The notes: a model not told the origin generated them from the sequence alone. A stretch of DNA of 34,229 bases from Synechococcus sp. AG-679-A04 (GCA_003210775.1 QCUI01000018.1:1-34229); one strand, 5' to 3'; positions 17,731 through 26,571 are shown, numbered from the stretch's first letter. Made by a program: numbers and translations.

Positions 17731-20475
17731 TCAGCTGAGATCGTCCAAACGTCTGCGCGCCAGATCTGCCTGTGACTCAGCTTCGGCCAAGTTGGCCTTG
17801 CATTCCGCCACCACCGCAGCCGGTGCCTTGTCAGCGAAATTGGGATTGGACAGTCGACCGGACAATCCCTTGATCTCCTTCTCGGCCTTGGCGATGTCCT
17901 TCTCCAGACGTGCCTTCAGGGCATCGAGATCAACCAGGCCTTCGATCGGAAGCAACACTTGAAGCTCACCGCTGACGCCAGCCAGAGCCTTGGTCACCGG
18001 TGCTGCATCCGCCTCAGACGGTGTCATCACCTGAACCGTTTCAGCTCTGGTGAGCGCGGTGATGTCGGCCATCCCCTGCTGCAGCACCTCAACAAGATCG
18101 CCGCGGCCACTCACGAAACGCACCGGAACGGTCTGGGAGGGCTTGAGGCCTGCCACCGCCCGCAGATTGCGCACCACGCGGATGGCGGCGATCAATTCGG
18201 CGAACGATGCCTCGAGATCGTCATCAAGGGCTGCCTCATCGACAGCCGGCCAGGCTTGGAGTGCCAAAAACGTTGTCTCAGGCTCAGCGGTGACGCTGTG
18301 CCACAACTCCTCGGTGAGATGCGGCATCAACGGATTCAGCATTAAGTGCATCTGACTGATCACCTTGGCCAGCACCTGCCGGGCAGTGCGCTGGTCAGCG
18401 AGAGCTTCAACGCTGGCGTTGTCACCTGGATTCAGCCTGCGCTTGCTCAGCTCCAGATACCAGTCGCAAACGTCGTTCCAGGCGAACTCATACAGCCCCT
18501 TGGCCGCTTCCCCCAGGCCGTAGCGGCTGTAGCGATCTGCTGTTTGACGGTTCACCCTGGCCAGGCGTGACAGGATCCAGCGATCCGCCAACTGCAGTAC
18601 AGCGGGATCGGCATCTCCAAGCTGGGCCGGCGTGTTGCCATCCAGATTCATCAACGCGAAGCGGGTGGCGTTCCAGAGCTTGTTGGCGAAATTACGCGAG
18701 GCTTCAACGGTGGCGGAGGTGTCCTTCTTGCGGTCGTAGTCCAGCCGGATGTCCTGCCCGGCACCGGCCACTTCCCTCACCAGGGCGAAACGCAATGCAT
18801 CGGTGCCGTAACGCTCGATCAACAGCAGCGGATCGATGCCGTTGCCGGCGCTCTTGCTCATCTTGCGGTTCTGCTCATCCCGCACCAGGCCGTGGATGTA
18901 GACGTCCTTGAACGGCATCGCATCCGTGAAGGCACCGGCCATCATCGTCATCCGCGCCACCCAGAAGAAAATGATGTCGAAGCCTGTCACCAGAGTGCTG
19001 GTGGGATACCAGCGCTGCAGGTCGGCACTCTCAGCGTTTGGCCAGCCCAGGGTGGAGAAGGGCCAGAGGCCGCTGGAGAACCAGGTGTCGAGCACGTCTT
19101 CGTCCTGCTCAATCAGGGCGGCTGAACCGAACTCTTGCCTGGCCTTCTCCAGAGCCTCCGCTTCATTGCGTGCCACCACATAGGGCGTGGTGTCGGTGTA
19201 CTTGCCACCGGTCTCACTGATCACGAACCAGGCCGGAATGCGATGGCCCCACCACAGCTGACGGCTGATGCACCAGTCACGGATGTCCGTGAGCCAGTCG
19301 CGATACACCTTCTCCCAGCGCTCGGGAATGAAGCATGGATCCTGCTGCTCGAGGGCCTTGCGGCAACGGGCCGCTAAGGGCTCGGTCTTCACGAACCACT
19401 GAGTGGACAGCAGGGGCTCCACCGGCACCTTGCCCCGGTCGGAATGGGGAACACTGTGGCGATAGTCCTCCACCTTCACCAGCAGGCCCAGATCCTCAAG
19501 ACCGGCCACCACAGCCTTGCGGGCCTCAAAGCGATCCAGCCCCTCGAACTCTCCTGCCTCCTTGTTCATCGTGCCGTTCTTGCGCATCACCGTGATCTGG
19601 GGCAGACCGTGGCGCTGGCCGATGGCGAAATCGTTGGGATCGTGAGCGGGCGTCACCTTGACGCAGCCGGTGCCGAACTCCTTCTCCACATGGTCGTCGG
19701 CGACGATCGGAATCTCCCGCCCCACAAAGGGCAGGGTGAGGGTCTGGCCCACGAGGTGGGCATAGCGGTCGTCGCTGGGGTTCACAGCCACAGCCGTATC
19801 GCCCAGCATCGTCTCGGGCCGGGTGGTGGCCACCTCCAGGTGACCGTCACCGCTGGAGAGGGGATAGCGGAAATGCCAGAGGTGACCATCCACCTCCTTC
19901 ATCTCCACCTCCAGATCACTCACCGCCGAACCGGAGGCGGGGCACCAGTTCACCAGATACTCGCCCCGATAGATCAGCCCCTGTTCGTGTAACCGCACGA
20001 AGGCTTCTCTGACGGCCTCGCTCAGACCTTCATCGAGCGTGAAACGCTGACGGCCCCAATCCACCGAATAGCCGAGCCGGCGCAGCTGATCGACAATGCG
20101 GCCGCCGCTTTCGGCCTTCCACTGCCAGGCCCGCTCCAGAAACGCATCACGGCCAAGATCATGACGGGTCTTGCCCTCCTCCTTGAGCTGCTTCTCAAGG
20201 ATCGTCTGCACCGCGATCGAGGCATGGTCAGTGCCGGGGAGGCAGAGCACATTTTTTCCCGCCAGGCGCTGGTAGCGCACGATCGTGTCGATCAAGGCAG
20301 TGTTGAAGGCGTGGCCCATGTGCAGGCTGCCGGTGACGTTCGGAGGTGGGATCACCACCGAAAACGGATCCCCAGGCGCCTTGGGGTCGGGATGAAAAGC
20401 AGCTTGGTCCTCCCAGGCCTGCTGCCAGCGGGCCTCGGTTCCCACTGGGTCATAGGTCTTGGCCAGCTCGGACAC
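17731..20475 (-). CDS. valS: Valyl-tRNA synthetase
   Basis: A 914-residue class I synthetase. The HIGH-type motif is '[16 protein letters not shown]' (HMGH at 52-55), the editing domain has '[19 protein letters not shown]', and KMSKS lies at residues 538-542 ('[16 protein letters not shown]'). The anticodon-binding domain and a C-terminal Lys/Glu coiled-coil arm follow ('[20 protein letters not shown]'). It charges tRNA-Val. An in-frame ATG at 20502 would add nine cysteine-rich residues; I prefer GTG 20475 because homologues start '[16 protein letters not shown]'. It is divergent from the cassette 3 lipoprotein and precedes the ABC exporter genes on the same strand. Confidence 0.97.
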   Translation of the reverse strand: MSELAKTYDPVGTEARWQQAWEDQAAFHPDPKAPGDPFSVVIPPPNVTGSLHMGHAFNTALIDTIVRYQRLAGKNVLCLPGTDHASIAVQTILEKQLKEEGKTRHDLGRDAFLERAWQWKAESGGRIVDQLRRLGYSVDWGRQRFTLDEGLSEAVREAFVRLHEQGLIYRGEYLVNWCPASGSAVSDLEVEMKEVDGHLWHFRYPLSSGDGHLEVATTRPETMLGDTAVAVNPSDDRYAHLVGQTLTLPFVGREIPIVADDHVEKEFGTGCVKVTPAHDPNDFAIGQRHGLPQITVMRKNGTMNKEAGEFEGLDRFEARKAVVAGLEDLGLLVKVEDYRHSVPHSDRGKVPVEPLLSTQWFVKTEPLAARCRKALEQQDPCFIPERWEKVYRDWLTDIRDWCISRQLWWGHRIPAWFVISETGGKYTDTTPYVVARNEAEALEKARQEFGSAALIEQDEDVLDTWFSSGLWPFSTLGWPNAESADLQRWYPTSTLVTGFDIIFFWVARMTMMAGAFTDAMPFKDVYIHGLVRDEQNRKMSKSAGNGIDPLLLIERYGTDALRFALVREVAGAGQDIRLDYDRKKDTSATVEASRNFANKLWNATRFALMNLDGNTPAQLGDADPAVLQLADRWILSRLARVNRQTADRYSRYGLGEAAKGLYEFAWNDVCDWYLELSKRRLNPGDNASVEALADQRTARQVLAKVISQMHLMLNPLMPHLTEELWHSVTAEPETTFLALQAWPAVDEAALDDDLEASFAELIAAIRVVRNLRAVAGLKPSQTVPVRFVSGRGDLVEVLQQGMADITALTRAETVQVMTPSEADAAPVTKALAGVSGELQVLLPIEGLVDLDALKARLEKDIAKAEKEIKGLSGRLSNPNFADKAPAAVVAECKANLAEAESQADLARRRLDDLS

Positions 20476-20647
20476 GGGACGCGCGCAACAACAGCGAACC
20501 ATGCTCGCAAAACAGCGGTCTGAACAACACGCGGCCGCAACATCAACAACCGGGTCCAGCGGGCCAGCCCAATGGCCGTCGAAAGAGCAGTGGCGAGACA
20601 GCCACGAATTTCACGATCAGAATGGTTCGGCCAATCACCTCTCGATC

Positions 20648-21883
20648 GTGCGTGCTCCGCTGGCAGCGAGCGTTTTGCTCTCCACCCTGCTGCTCAGCGT
20701 CAGCGGTTGCAGTCGCCTCGGCAATCAGCTGCCGGTGATGCTTTACCTGGCGATGGTGATCGACCAGGACAGCGAAATCGACACCGCTACGCAGACCGAT
20801 TTCCGCCAGCGGATTCAGCTCATCATCGGCGACTTCCGCAAGATCAAACCCAACGTGCAAGTGCAGGTCGCGCTTTACAACCGCGCCAATCTCAGTCACG
20901 AAATCCAGCGCCGCAATGCCTCAGATCTGGGACCAGATCTTGTGGTGACGGATGCCACTCAGGCCAATCAGTTGCTGCGCGACGGGCTCACTGACGAGAT
21001 TCCTGTTAAGGCATTTCAACTCCAACAAACAGATGAAACTCTGTGGGAACGGGTGAAGCTCGACGATGGGCGCATCACGGCCCAGCCAATGGTGATCTAC
21101 CCACAGATCGCCTGCTTCAACCGCGAGATCGTTCAGAACCCTCCCACCACTCTGCAGGAGCTGCTTCAACAGGGCGCATCCGGAACACGGGTCGGATTAG
21201 CGGTGAACTTCTCGGAATCGCTGTGGACCGCAGGCAGCCTGGGAGCCATGCAAAGCCTGGCCCGCGCCAACGATGACCAGAACCTGACTGCACAGGACAC
21301 CGAAAAGCTGGTGGCATGGCTGGCATGGTTGCAACAGGCCAGTGCACAGCAGAACATCTCCTTTTTCCAGGACCAGGGACAACTGGAAAACCTGCTCAAA
21401 GATGGTGAGCTCGACTGGGTGAGCTGCAACTCCAACAGCCTGCTGCGACTCAGAAAACTGATGGGCGACAACCTCGGGGTTTCGCCGCTGCCTAGAGGCC
21501 CTGCCGGAACCGCAAGCCCCGTGAATGCCCTGAGGGTGCTGGCACTCGGAGCCAATTCAAGCCCGCGCCAACGTGAACTGGCCGTGAGCCTGGCCCAGTT
21601 CATCACCAACCCGATGGTGCAGAGGAATCTGTCGCTGCGCTCCCTCTCTTTCCTGCCTGTGAACCCTGCCGTGGCAGTGCCGGTGCGGAGTTCCCAAACG
21701 CTCTCCACTTTGGTGCAGTCCAGAGAAAATTCGATACTGCATGAATCAGCCCTGGCAGGGCTGGCTCACCATCGCAACCTCGATCGTGATGGGGCACAAG
21801 TGCTGGTTCCATTGGTGTTTGGAACCTCAAACCCACAATCCAGCCTGAACTCCCTGCTCAAAGCTCTGGGGAATGAATCATGA
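20648..21883 (+). CDS. Solute-binding-protein-like lipoprotein, cassette 3
   Basis: A 411-residue paralogue of the other two cassette lipoproteins. The open frame runs back to 20459, but the GTG at 20648 yields a clean lipoprotein signal 'MRAPLAASVLLSTLLLSVSGC' (Cys21). It also avoids overlap with valS, so I chose it. Shared blocks are 'DLGPDLVVTDATQANQLL', 'VIYPQIACFNRE', 'GASGTRVGLAVNFSESLWTA', 'WLAWLQQASAQQNISFF', 'GELDWVSCN', 'MGDNLGVSPLPRG' and 'LGANSSPRQRELA'. The mature cysteines (156 and 260) match the paralogues. GC content is like the flanking housekeeping DNA. The divergent promoter region with valS is about 170 bases. The stop overlaps the channel gene. Confidence 0.82.
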   Translation: MRAPLAASVLLSTLLLSVSGCSRLGNQLPVMLYLAMVIDQDSEIDTATQTDFRQRIQLIIGDFRKIKPNVQVQVALYNRANLSHEIQRRNASDLGPDLVVTDATQANQLLRDGLTDEIPVKAFQLQQTDETLWERVKLDDGRITAQPMVIYPQIACFNREIVQNPPTTLQELLQQGASGTRVGLAVNFSESLWTAGSLGAMQSLARANDDQNLTAQDTEKLVAWLAWLQQASAQQNISFFQDQGQLENLLKDGELDWVSCNSNSLLRLRKLMGDNLGVSPLPRGPAGTASPVNALRVLALGANSSPRQRELAVSLAQFITNPMVQRNLSLRSLSFLPVNPAVAVPVRSSQTLSTLVQSRENSILHESALAGLAHHRNLDRDGAQVLVPLVFGTSNPQSSLNSLLKALGNES

Positions 21884-23151
21884 GCCAACTGCTCTGGGAA
21901 ATCCTCGGCTGGCTTGGTTATCTGCAGCGAAGCGCTGTTGTCGCACAAGTGCTGCTGATCCTTGGAGTCAGTGTGGGATGGCACCTGATCAACCCGCGGC
22001 AGCTTGGGAGCCTTCACCCAGCACTGAGATTGCTAGTGGCGCCCATCGCCATGTTGTTGATCGCCTGGCTGATCGAGCTTCCAGGCGGAAAAACTGGGCT
22101 GGTGAGCTACGCCGGCCTCTGCTGGCTGGGCTGGAATCTGCTCAACCTTTTGAACCAACTGCTGCAGCTGCTGCTTCCTGCCTCCAGCATTCATCAACTT
22201 GAAAGTCGTCTGCTCAGACCGCTGTTCCTGGTTCTGGTGGGCCTAAACCTGATCAGCAAATTCGACAATCCAGCTGATCTCGGCGTCATCAAGCTGGGCA
22301 GCCTCTTCGGCGAGGTCCTCACCGTGAACAATGTGGTCATCGCCATGCTGGTGACCTATCTGCTGCTCGTGGGCACCAAGCTTCCAGCCGCTGGGGTGGC
22401 CTGGTTGCTGCAGAAGCTAATCGGCTGCAGCAACAGCAGCCGCAAGGCTCTTGAGCTGATCATCCGCTATGTGGTCGTTGCCATCGGCATCACCGCCGTG
22501 GGGTTTCACATCGGTCTGAACTCCACGGCTTTGGTCGCCATCGCAGGTGGACTCTCCGTAGGTCTCGGCTTCGGCATCAAGGAGGTGTTCTCCAACTTCA
22601 TCAGCGGCATCTGGCTGCTGTTTGAGGGGTCAGTGCGTCCGGGAGAAATATTGATGGTGGATGGAGATCCTTGCGAAGTACGCAAGCTGGGCCTGCGCGC
22701 CACCCTGCTCTGGCGAGATCGAGACAACGCGGAACTGCTGATTCCCAATCAGATGTTTTTCACCGCCCAAGCCACCAGTTACACCGCCACCGACCGAATG
22801 CGGCGTAGTGAGATCCGTGTTGGTGCCGCCTATCGCCATGATCCCCAGGTCGTGCTGAAGCTCCTTGAGCAAACTGCTCTGGGAGTGCCCAGAGTGCTGA
22901 ATGATCCAACGCCTAGGGCGCTGCAGGTGCACTACGGCGACTCCGCCATCGAATATTCACTGCGCTACTGGATCTCTGACCCCATGAGCAACATCGGCAT
23001 TGTGAGTGAGGTGAATCAGGCGATCTGGACAGCGTTCAAACGGGAGGGGATTGAAATTCCTTTCCCACAACAGGTCAACACCGTTCGTGAGATCCCAGCG
23101 TTCAGGAGCGAGCCAAACGCCGGAGATACCCCTCCTGTGTCCCTGCATTGA
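21880..23151 (+). CDS. MscS-type channel, cassette 3
   Basis: A 423-residue channel whose ATG overlaps the lipoprotein stop (ATGA). N-terminal membrane segments precede the pore helix 'AIAGGLSVGLGFGIKEVFSN' with 'FISGIWLLFEGSVRPGE'. The beta domain has 'DGDPCEVRKLGLRATLLWRD' and 'ELLIPNQMFF', and the vestibule closes with 'IEIPFPQQ'. It is closest in the window to the cassette 1 channel. A polar tail of about 30 residues follows. The last 50 bases overlap the convergent 2OG-Fe(II) oxygenase gene. Confidence 0.9.
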   Translation: MSQLLWEILGWLGYLQRSAVVAQVLLILGVSVGWHLINPRQLGSLHPALRLLVAPIAMLLIAWLIELPGGKTGLVSYAGLCWLGWNLLNLLNQLLQLLLPASSIHQLESRLLRPLFLVLVGLNLISKFDNPADLGVIKLGSLFGEVLTVNNVVIAMLVTYLLLVGTKLPAAGVAWLLQKLIGCSNSSRKALELIIRYVVVAIGITAVGFHIGLNSTALVAIAGGLSVGLGFGIKEVFSNFISGIWLLFEGSVRPGEILMVDGDPCEVRKLGLRATLLWRDRDNAELLIPNQMFFTAQATSYTATDRMRRSEIRVGAAYRHDPQVVLKLLEQTALGVPRVLNDPTPRALQVHYGDSAIEYSLRYWISDPMSNIGIVSEVNQAIWTAFKREGIEIPFPQQVNTVREIPAFRSEPNAGDTPPVSLH

Positions 23152-23746
23152 TCCAGCCGGTGGCAATGGTTTTGCTGTGCTTCTGCGTCACCCTGCCGCG
23201 GTGAATGTGACTGGGACCAGCAGGAAAGATCACCAATTTCCCCCGCACCGCCTCCTCGTGATGCTGCTGCCAGTGAAACTCCGTACCGGCCTCAGCCACG
23301 GAGTCGCAGTAGAGAATCCAGGCCAGGACGCGATGAACAGGCTCCGTGGCCTCATCGCTGATGGTCCAGTCGCAGTGCCACTGACGAAATCCCTCACCGG
23401 GCGCGTAGCGCTGCAGATTGAAGATCGGCAACACGAAGAGAGCCTGGTCAGGACAGACCTCACGGAACAGGGGCCGTTCCGCCAAGTAGCGATCCAAACC
23501 CGCCGTGACGCCACGAACAATCACCTCCGAGATGGCACAGGACTCAGGATCCTCACGATCGATGGCCACCAGGCTGATATCGGTGCTCAGCTTCGACGGC
23601 TGCTGATCTCCGGCAGGACCGAAGGCAATGCCAGGACGGTGTAAGTCGGTGCGACGATCAAAGAACGCCATCACCGCATCAGCGACGGCTTCGTAGCCGG
23701 CATTGCCGTAGTGACCGATCAGGCTGATGTCGTTGTGCTCAGACAT
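23102..23746 (-). CDS. 2OG-Fe(II) oxygenase (prolyl-hydroxylase-like)
   Basis: A 214-residue protein with the iron-binding HxD motif 'WHCDW' (His124, Asp126) and the distal region 'FPAGPSHIHRGRV' (His182 most likely) followed by 'SKTIATGWIN', where Lys192 or a neighbour would bind 2-oxoglutarate. Such enzymes hydroxylate proteins or small molecules using oxygen, 2-oxoglutarate and Fe(II). Substrate unknown. The start ATG overlaps the stop of the preceding gene (ATGA). The last 50 bases lie antisense to the end of the cassette 3 channel gene. Confidence 0.85.
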   Translation of the reverse strand: MSEHNDISLIGHYGNAGYEAVADAVMAFFDRRTDLHRPGIAFGPAGDQQPSKLSTDISLVAIDREDPESCAISEVIVRGVTAGLDRYLAERPLFREVCPDQALFVLPIFNLQRYAPGEGFRQWHCDWTISDEATEPVHRVLAWILYCDSVAEAGTEFHWQQHHEEAVRGKLVIFPAGPSHIHRGRVTQKHSKTIATGWINAGTQEGYLRRLARS

Positions 23747-24195
23747 CAGCCCTTCCAGGGAATCGTCACCACGGCCTCCAGCTGCTGCCAGCGACTGCGA
23801 TCCGCAACAACCCGACCAGTCAGTCCCACCCGGTCTAGAGCTGCCAAGAGGCGATCAGCGTTGAGCACGGCAGGGTCCTGGGGAGCCTGCGACAACAGCA
23901 AGACCTGCTGTTCAGCTGGATCCGCAAGCACCTGAAGTTCCAGATCCGCCAGCTCTCGCTCAAAGAAAGTTCGACGCAGCCGCGAGGTGATGCGTTCACC
24001 AAGGGCAGAGGCGAAATGCTCAAGGGTGTCGCGTTCTCCGGACAAGCCGCAATTGAGCGAGAGCCAGATCATCAACTTGGCCCAGCTATCAACAGTCCAG
24101 AGCGGCTGAAAACTCTCGCGGTGCTGGCGAATCAGTTCCAGCAGGGCGAAGTCCACAAGCGTGCCCTGCAACTGTTCGGCATCCGGACGACTCAT
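23746..24195 (-). CDS. Unknown protein coupled to the 2OG-Fe(II) oxygenase
   Basis: A 149-residue soluble protein starting MSRPDAEQLQGTLVDFALLE. An in-frame start four residues earlier at 24207 also exists. It is mainly helical, with 'WAKLMIWLSLNCGLSGERDT' and 'RLRRTFFERELADLELQVLA', and ends 'EAVVTIPWKG'. It reads like a conserved cyanobacterial protein, but I do not recognise a characterised family. The ATGA overlap with the oxygenase suggests both are made together, so it could be a partner or a substrate-presenting protein (inference). Confidence 0.75.
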   Translation of the reverse strand: MSRPDAEQLQGTLVDFALLELIRQHRESFQPLWTVDSWAKLMIWLSLNCGLSGERDTLEHFASALGERITSRLRRTFFERELADLELQVLADPAEQQVLLLSQAPQDPAVLNADRLLAALDRVGLTGRVVADRSRWQQLEAVVTIPWKG

Positions 24196-24263
24196 GCTGA
24201 CTCTCACTTGAAGACATCCTCTCCCCTGGGGTTCAGACTGGTGTTGCGCATCTACGCCTGACC

Positions 24264-24521
24264 ATGACCCTGGATCTCAATGATCCCGAACTCGAGTTCT
24301 CGGATCTGGTTTATGCCTATCAGAGCTGGGTGATGGCCATCATCAATGACGAAAAGCTCGAGGGGGAGGAAACCCTTCTCACTGAAGAGATCGCCGAAGA
24401 TGCTCTGAACTCAATGCGATTCCTGCCTGGTGAGGTGACCAGCGCGATCGAAACCTCGCTAGCGCGGGTCTACGACGTGGATGCGGACGAGCTGGCCAAC
24501 TTGCTCTTCCCCGAAGACTGA
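24264..24521 (+). CDS. Small acidic cyanobacterial-type protein
   Basis: An 85-residue, strongly acidic, helical protein (MTLDLNDPELEFSDLVYAYQ ... 'DVDADELANLLFPED'). It has no signal peptide or membrane segment. Its composition and compactness suggest a soluble accessory or adaptor protein. It is divergent from the oxygenase operon and 38 bases upstream of the dehydrogenase gene, with which it may be co-transcribed. Function unknown. Confidence 0.75.
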   Translation: MTLDLNDPELEFSDLVYAYQSWVMAIINDEKLEGEETLLTEEIAEDALNSMRFLPGEVTSAIETSLARVYDVDADELANLLFPED

Positions 24522-24559
24522 GCGAACCCGCGAAACTGAACCAGCACTGTCATCGCCGC

Positions 24560-25480
24560 ATGGGCTGGACCATCGACGACATCCCTGACCTGCGAGGACG
24601 GATCGCCCTCGTTACGGGGGCTAATAGTGGTCTCGGCCTCGAGACCACGAGGGCCTTGCTCCGATCAGGAGCAACTGTGTTGATGGCCTGTCGCAGCCGG
24701 CGAAAAGGAGAGGCGGCTCGCGCCGAACTGCTGGAGCTGGGGTCCTCTGGCGTCGACCTGCTCGACCTGGACCTAGCTGATCTTGACAACGTCGATGCCT
24801 GCTGCCGAGAAGTGCAGTCGCGCTACGAGCGATTGGATCTGCTGATCAACAACGCCGGACTGATGGCGCCTCCACGGCTGCTGAGCCAACAGGGGCATGA
24901 AATGCAGTTCGCTGTGAATCACCTTGGCCACTTCGCCCTGACCCAGGCCCTTCTGCCTCTGATGGAGGGCCGCGAACAGGCGCGAGTTGTCACCGTCACC
25001 TCAGGAGCGCAATACTTCGGCAAGATCGCTTGGGACGACCTGAGCAGTGAACAGTGCTACGACCGCTGGAAGGCTTACGGCCAGAGCAAGTTGGCCAACG
25101 TGATGTTTGCACTGGAGTTGAATCAGCGTCTCGAGCAGTCGGGAAGCAGCGTGAGATCGTTGGCAGCCCATCCAGGCCTGGCGAAGACGAATCTTCAACC
25201 GCTTTCGGTGGCATCCAGTGGTGCCTGGCAGGAAGCCCTGGCTTACCGCTTGATGAATCCCCTGTTCCAAAGCGCAGCCGAGGGGGCACTGCCGCAGCTA
25301 CTGGCGGCAACATCCCCATCTGCACAAGGTGGCGAGCATTACGGTCCCAGTCAGTTTGGAGGAATGCGTGGTGCTCCCAAACAGCAGCCCGTGGCTCGCG
25401 CCGCTCGCAACCAGGACCAGAGATCCCGTCTTTGGGCAATCAGTGCCGAACTGATCCAAACCAGAAGCGCAGCGGTATGA
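24560..25480 (+). CDS. Short-chain dehydrogenase/reductase
   Basis: A 306-residue SDR-family oxidoreductase with the cofactor motif TGANSGLG (19-26), NNAG (97-100), catalytic Ser near 148 ('VTVTSGAQYFG') and YxxxK 'YGQSK' (Tyr173, Lys177). 'ACRSRRKGEAA' after the second strand suggests NADP(H). It resembles retinol-dehydrogenase/WW-domain-oxidoreductase-like and protochlorophyllide-reductase-like SDRs, whose cyanobacterial substrates are often unknown. It lacks the POR-specific cysteine pattern as far as I can judge, so I do not call it chlorophyll biosynthesis. The Fur-family gene follows after 14 bases. Confidence 0.88.
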   Translation: MGWTIDDIPDLRGRIALVTGANSGLGLETTRALLRSGATVLMACRSRRKGEAARAELLELGSSGVDLLDLDLADLDNVDACCREVQSRYERLDLLINNAGLMAPPRLLSQQGHEMQFAVNHLGHFALTQALLPLMEGREQARVVTVTSGAQYFGKIAWDDLSSEQCYDRWKAYGQSKLANVMFALELNQRLEQSGSSVRSLAAHPGLAKTNLQPLSVASSGAWQEALAYRLMNPLFQSAAEGALPQLLAATSPSAQGGEHYGPSQFGGMRGAPKQQPVARAARNQDQRSRLWAISAELIQTRSAAV

Positions 25481-25494
25481 GGTAAGAATTCAGC

Positions 25495-25890
25495 ATGGAG
25501 CAGCCAGGATCCCAAGGGACGCAACGGCAGCAGTTGCTGCTCGAGGAACTACAAAAGAGTCAGTCCGAAATGACCGGCCAGCAGCTTCATCGCTGCCTGG
25601 AGGGGCAACCTGGCGGCATGGGGCTAGCAACGGTTTATCGCAATCTGCGCAAACTCCATCAACAGGGCAAGGTGCGCTGCCGGCATCTGCCGACAGGCGA
25701 AGCGCTCTATGCACCGGTAGATCGTGATGAGCACCATCTCACCTGCGTGAACTGCGGCACCACTCAGACATTGCAGCTCTGCCCGATTCATGAATTGAAA
25801 GTGAAGGCTCCGGAAACGGACAACTTCAAGCTGATCTTTCACACGCTGGAATTCTTTGGTCTCTGCAACAGATGCCAAACCAAGGGCTGA
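25495..25890 (+). CDS. Fur-family metalloregulator (Zur- or PerR-like)
   Basis: A 131-residue protein. The winged helix-turn-helix includes 'GMGLATVYRNLRKLHQQGKV' (about 41-60). The dimerisation domain has the metal-site segment 'DEHHLTCVNCG' (Cys84, Cys87) and C-terminal 'CNRC' (Cys124, Cys127), the structural zinc pair of pairs. Zur, PerR and Fur share this scaffold. The poor His content of the sensing site and the short C terminus lean toward Zur in picocyanobacteria, but this is not settled by the sequence. It lies 14 bases after the dehydrogenase gene, perhaps co-transcribed. Confidence 0.85.
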   Translation: MEQPGSQGTQRQQLLLEELQKSQSEMTGQQLHRCLEGQPGGMGLATVYRNLRKLHQQGKVRCRHLPTGEALYAPVDRDEHHLTCVNCGTTQTLQLCPIHELKVKAPETDNFKLIFHTLEFFGLCNRCQTKG

Positions 25891-25965
25891 ATCCCACCGA
25901 TTGCAAATCAAACAAGCATTGGGCCTGGTGATCCTTTTGCACAGGGTGTGATCAGACTGCTGAAC

Positions 25966-26238
25966 ATGCCAAACCGCAATCGGATCACCCAAGACGCTCC
26001 GGTGAAGTCGGGAGGAGAGGGGTGGTTGGTCAATGGTGCACAAAAGCTGCTGGTGCAGTTCAAACCCGACACGCCATCAGCCCAGGAGCAGTGGGTCTCC
26101 GTGAGAACCTACGGATGGGTACCACCCCACCCCCCCGAGCCTCAGTCACGACGACGAATGCTCAGGCAAAACGCCATCGAAGCTTGGGAGATGATGATCA
26201 AGACGGGTTGGCGACGCTGCTCACCGCCAGTGCACTAG
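25966..26238 (+). CDS. DUF1651 family small protein
   Basis: A 90-residue protein with the DUF1651 pattern: 'GEGWLVNGAQKLLVQFKPD', a central 'VSVRTYGWVPPHPPEPQSRR' and a final 'AIEAWEMMIKTGWRRCSPP'. This family is largely confined to marine picocyanobacteria, where it occurs in multiple copies, with no known function. I prefer the ATG at 25966 over an in-frame GTG at 25948. A short direct-repeat cluster follows the stop. Confidence 0.75.
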   Translation: MPNRNRITQDAPVKSGGEGWLVNGAQKLLVQFKPDTPSAQEQWVSVRTYGWVPPHPPEPQSRRRMLRQNAIEAWEMMIKTGWRRCSPPVH

Positions 26239-26250
26239 AGACCTGCAGAT

Positions 26251-26295
26251 GTGACTCTCCACAGGAAATATGACTCTCCAGTGACTCTCCACAGG
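26251..26295. repeat. Direct-repeat cluster GTGACTCTCCACAGG
   Basis: GTGACTCTCCACAGG occurs at 26251-26265 and, identically, at 26281-26295, exactly 30 bases apart. A partial copy TGACTCTCCA at 26271-26280 lies between them. The cluster sits between the DUF1651 stop and the 3' end of a leftward small gene. It could be a slippage product or a binding site array; the phased spacing is what makes it notable. Confidence 0.8.
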
Positions 26296-26312
26296 CCCAA
26301 GCCAGGGGTGAG

Positions 26313-26519
26313 TTAGCGAGGCATTCGCAACGGGTGCGCTGATGATGACTCAACGCGATCAAGCGCAGTGTCCGTAGGCAGTCTGGAGGTGGTGGATTGA
26401 GAATCAGTGACAAGCCAGACCACCACAGCCAGCACACTGACCCCCACAAGCACCGCAAAAGCTCGAAGCAGATGGTGCGTGATGTCGTCGGGATGCCGCT
26501 GAGGAGAGCTCGATGCCAT
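26313..26519 (-). CDS. Small single-pass membrane protein
   Basis: A 68-residue ORF with a polar N terminus, a hydrophobic segment 'LLRAFAVLVGVSVLAVVVWL' (about 18-37) and a Ser/Thr-rich tail. ATG 26519 follows an in-frame TTG. There is no clear Shine-Dalgarno sequence. The well-formed membrane helix in otherwise gene-free DNA is the main support. Function unknown. Confidence 0.5.
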   Translation of the reverse strand: MASSSPQRHPDDITHHLLRAFAVLVGVSVLAVVVWLVTDSQSTTSRLPTDTALDRVESSSAHPLRMPR

Positions 26520-26571
26520 CAAGACTGCGCGGATGGTTCAGTTCTGGCCCACCCAGATCCCATGGGCAAGC

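Noticed and set aside
19444-19992. Rightward open frame of 182 codons inside valS
   Set aside because: Antisense shadow of a complete ValS with HIGH and KMSKS motifs.
8597-23151. Treating the three lipoproteins as parts of the ABC set at 15105-17666
   Set aside because: That ABC set is on the opposite strand and has exporter-type DUF990/ABC-2 permeases, which do not use binding proteins of this kind.
23051-23644. Rightward open frame of 197 codons opposite the 2OG-Fe(II) oxygenase
   Set aside because: Antisense shadow; the leftward frame carries the HxD...H motifs and a coupled start.
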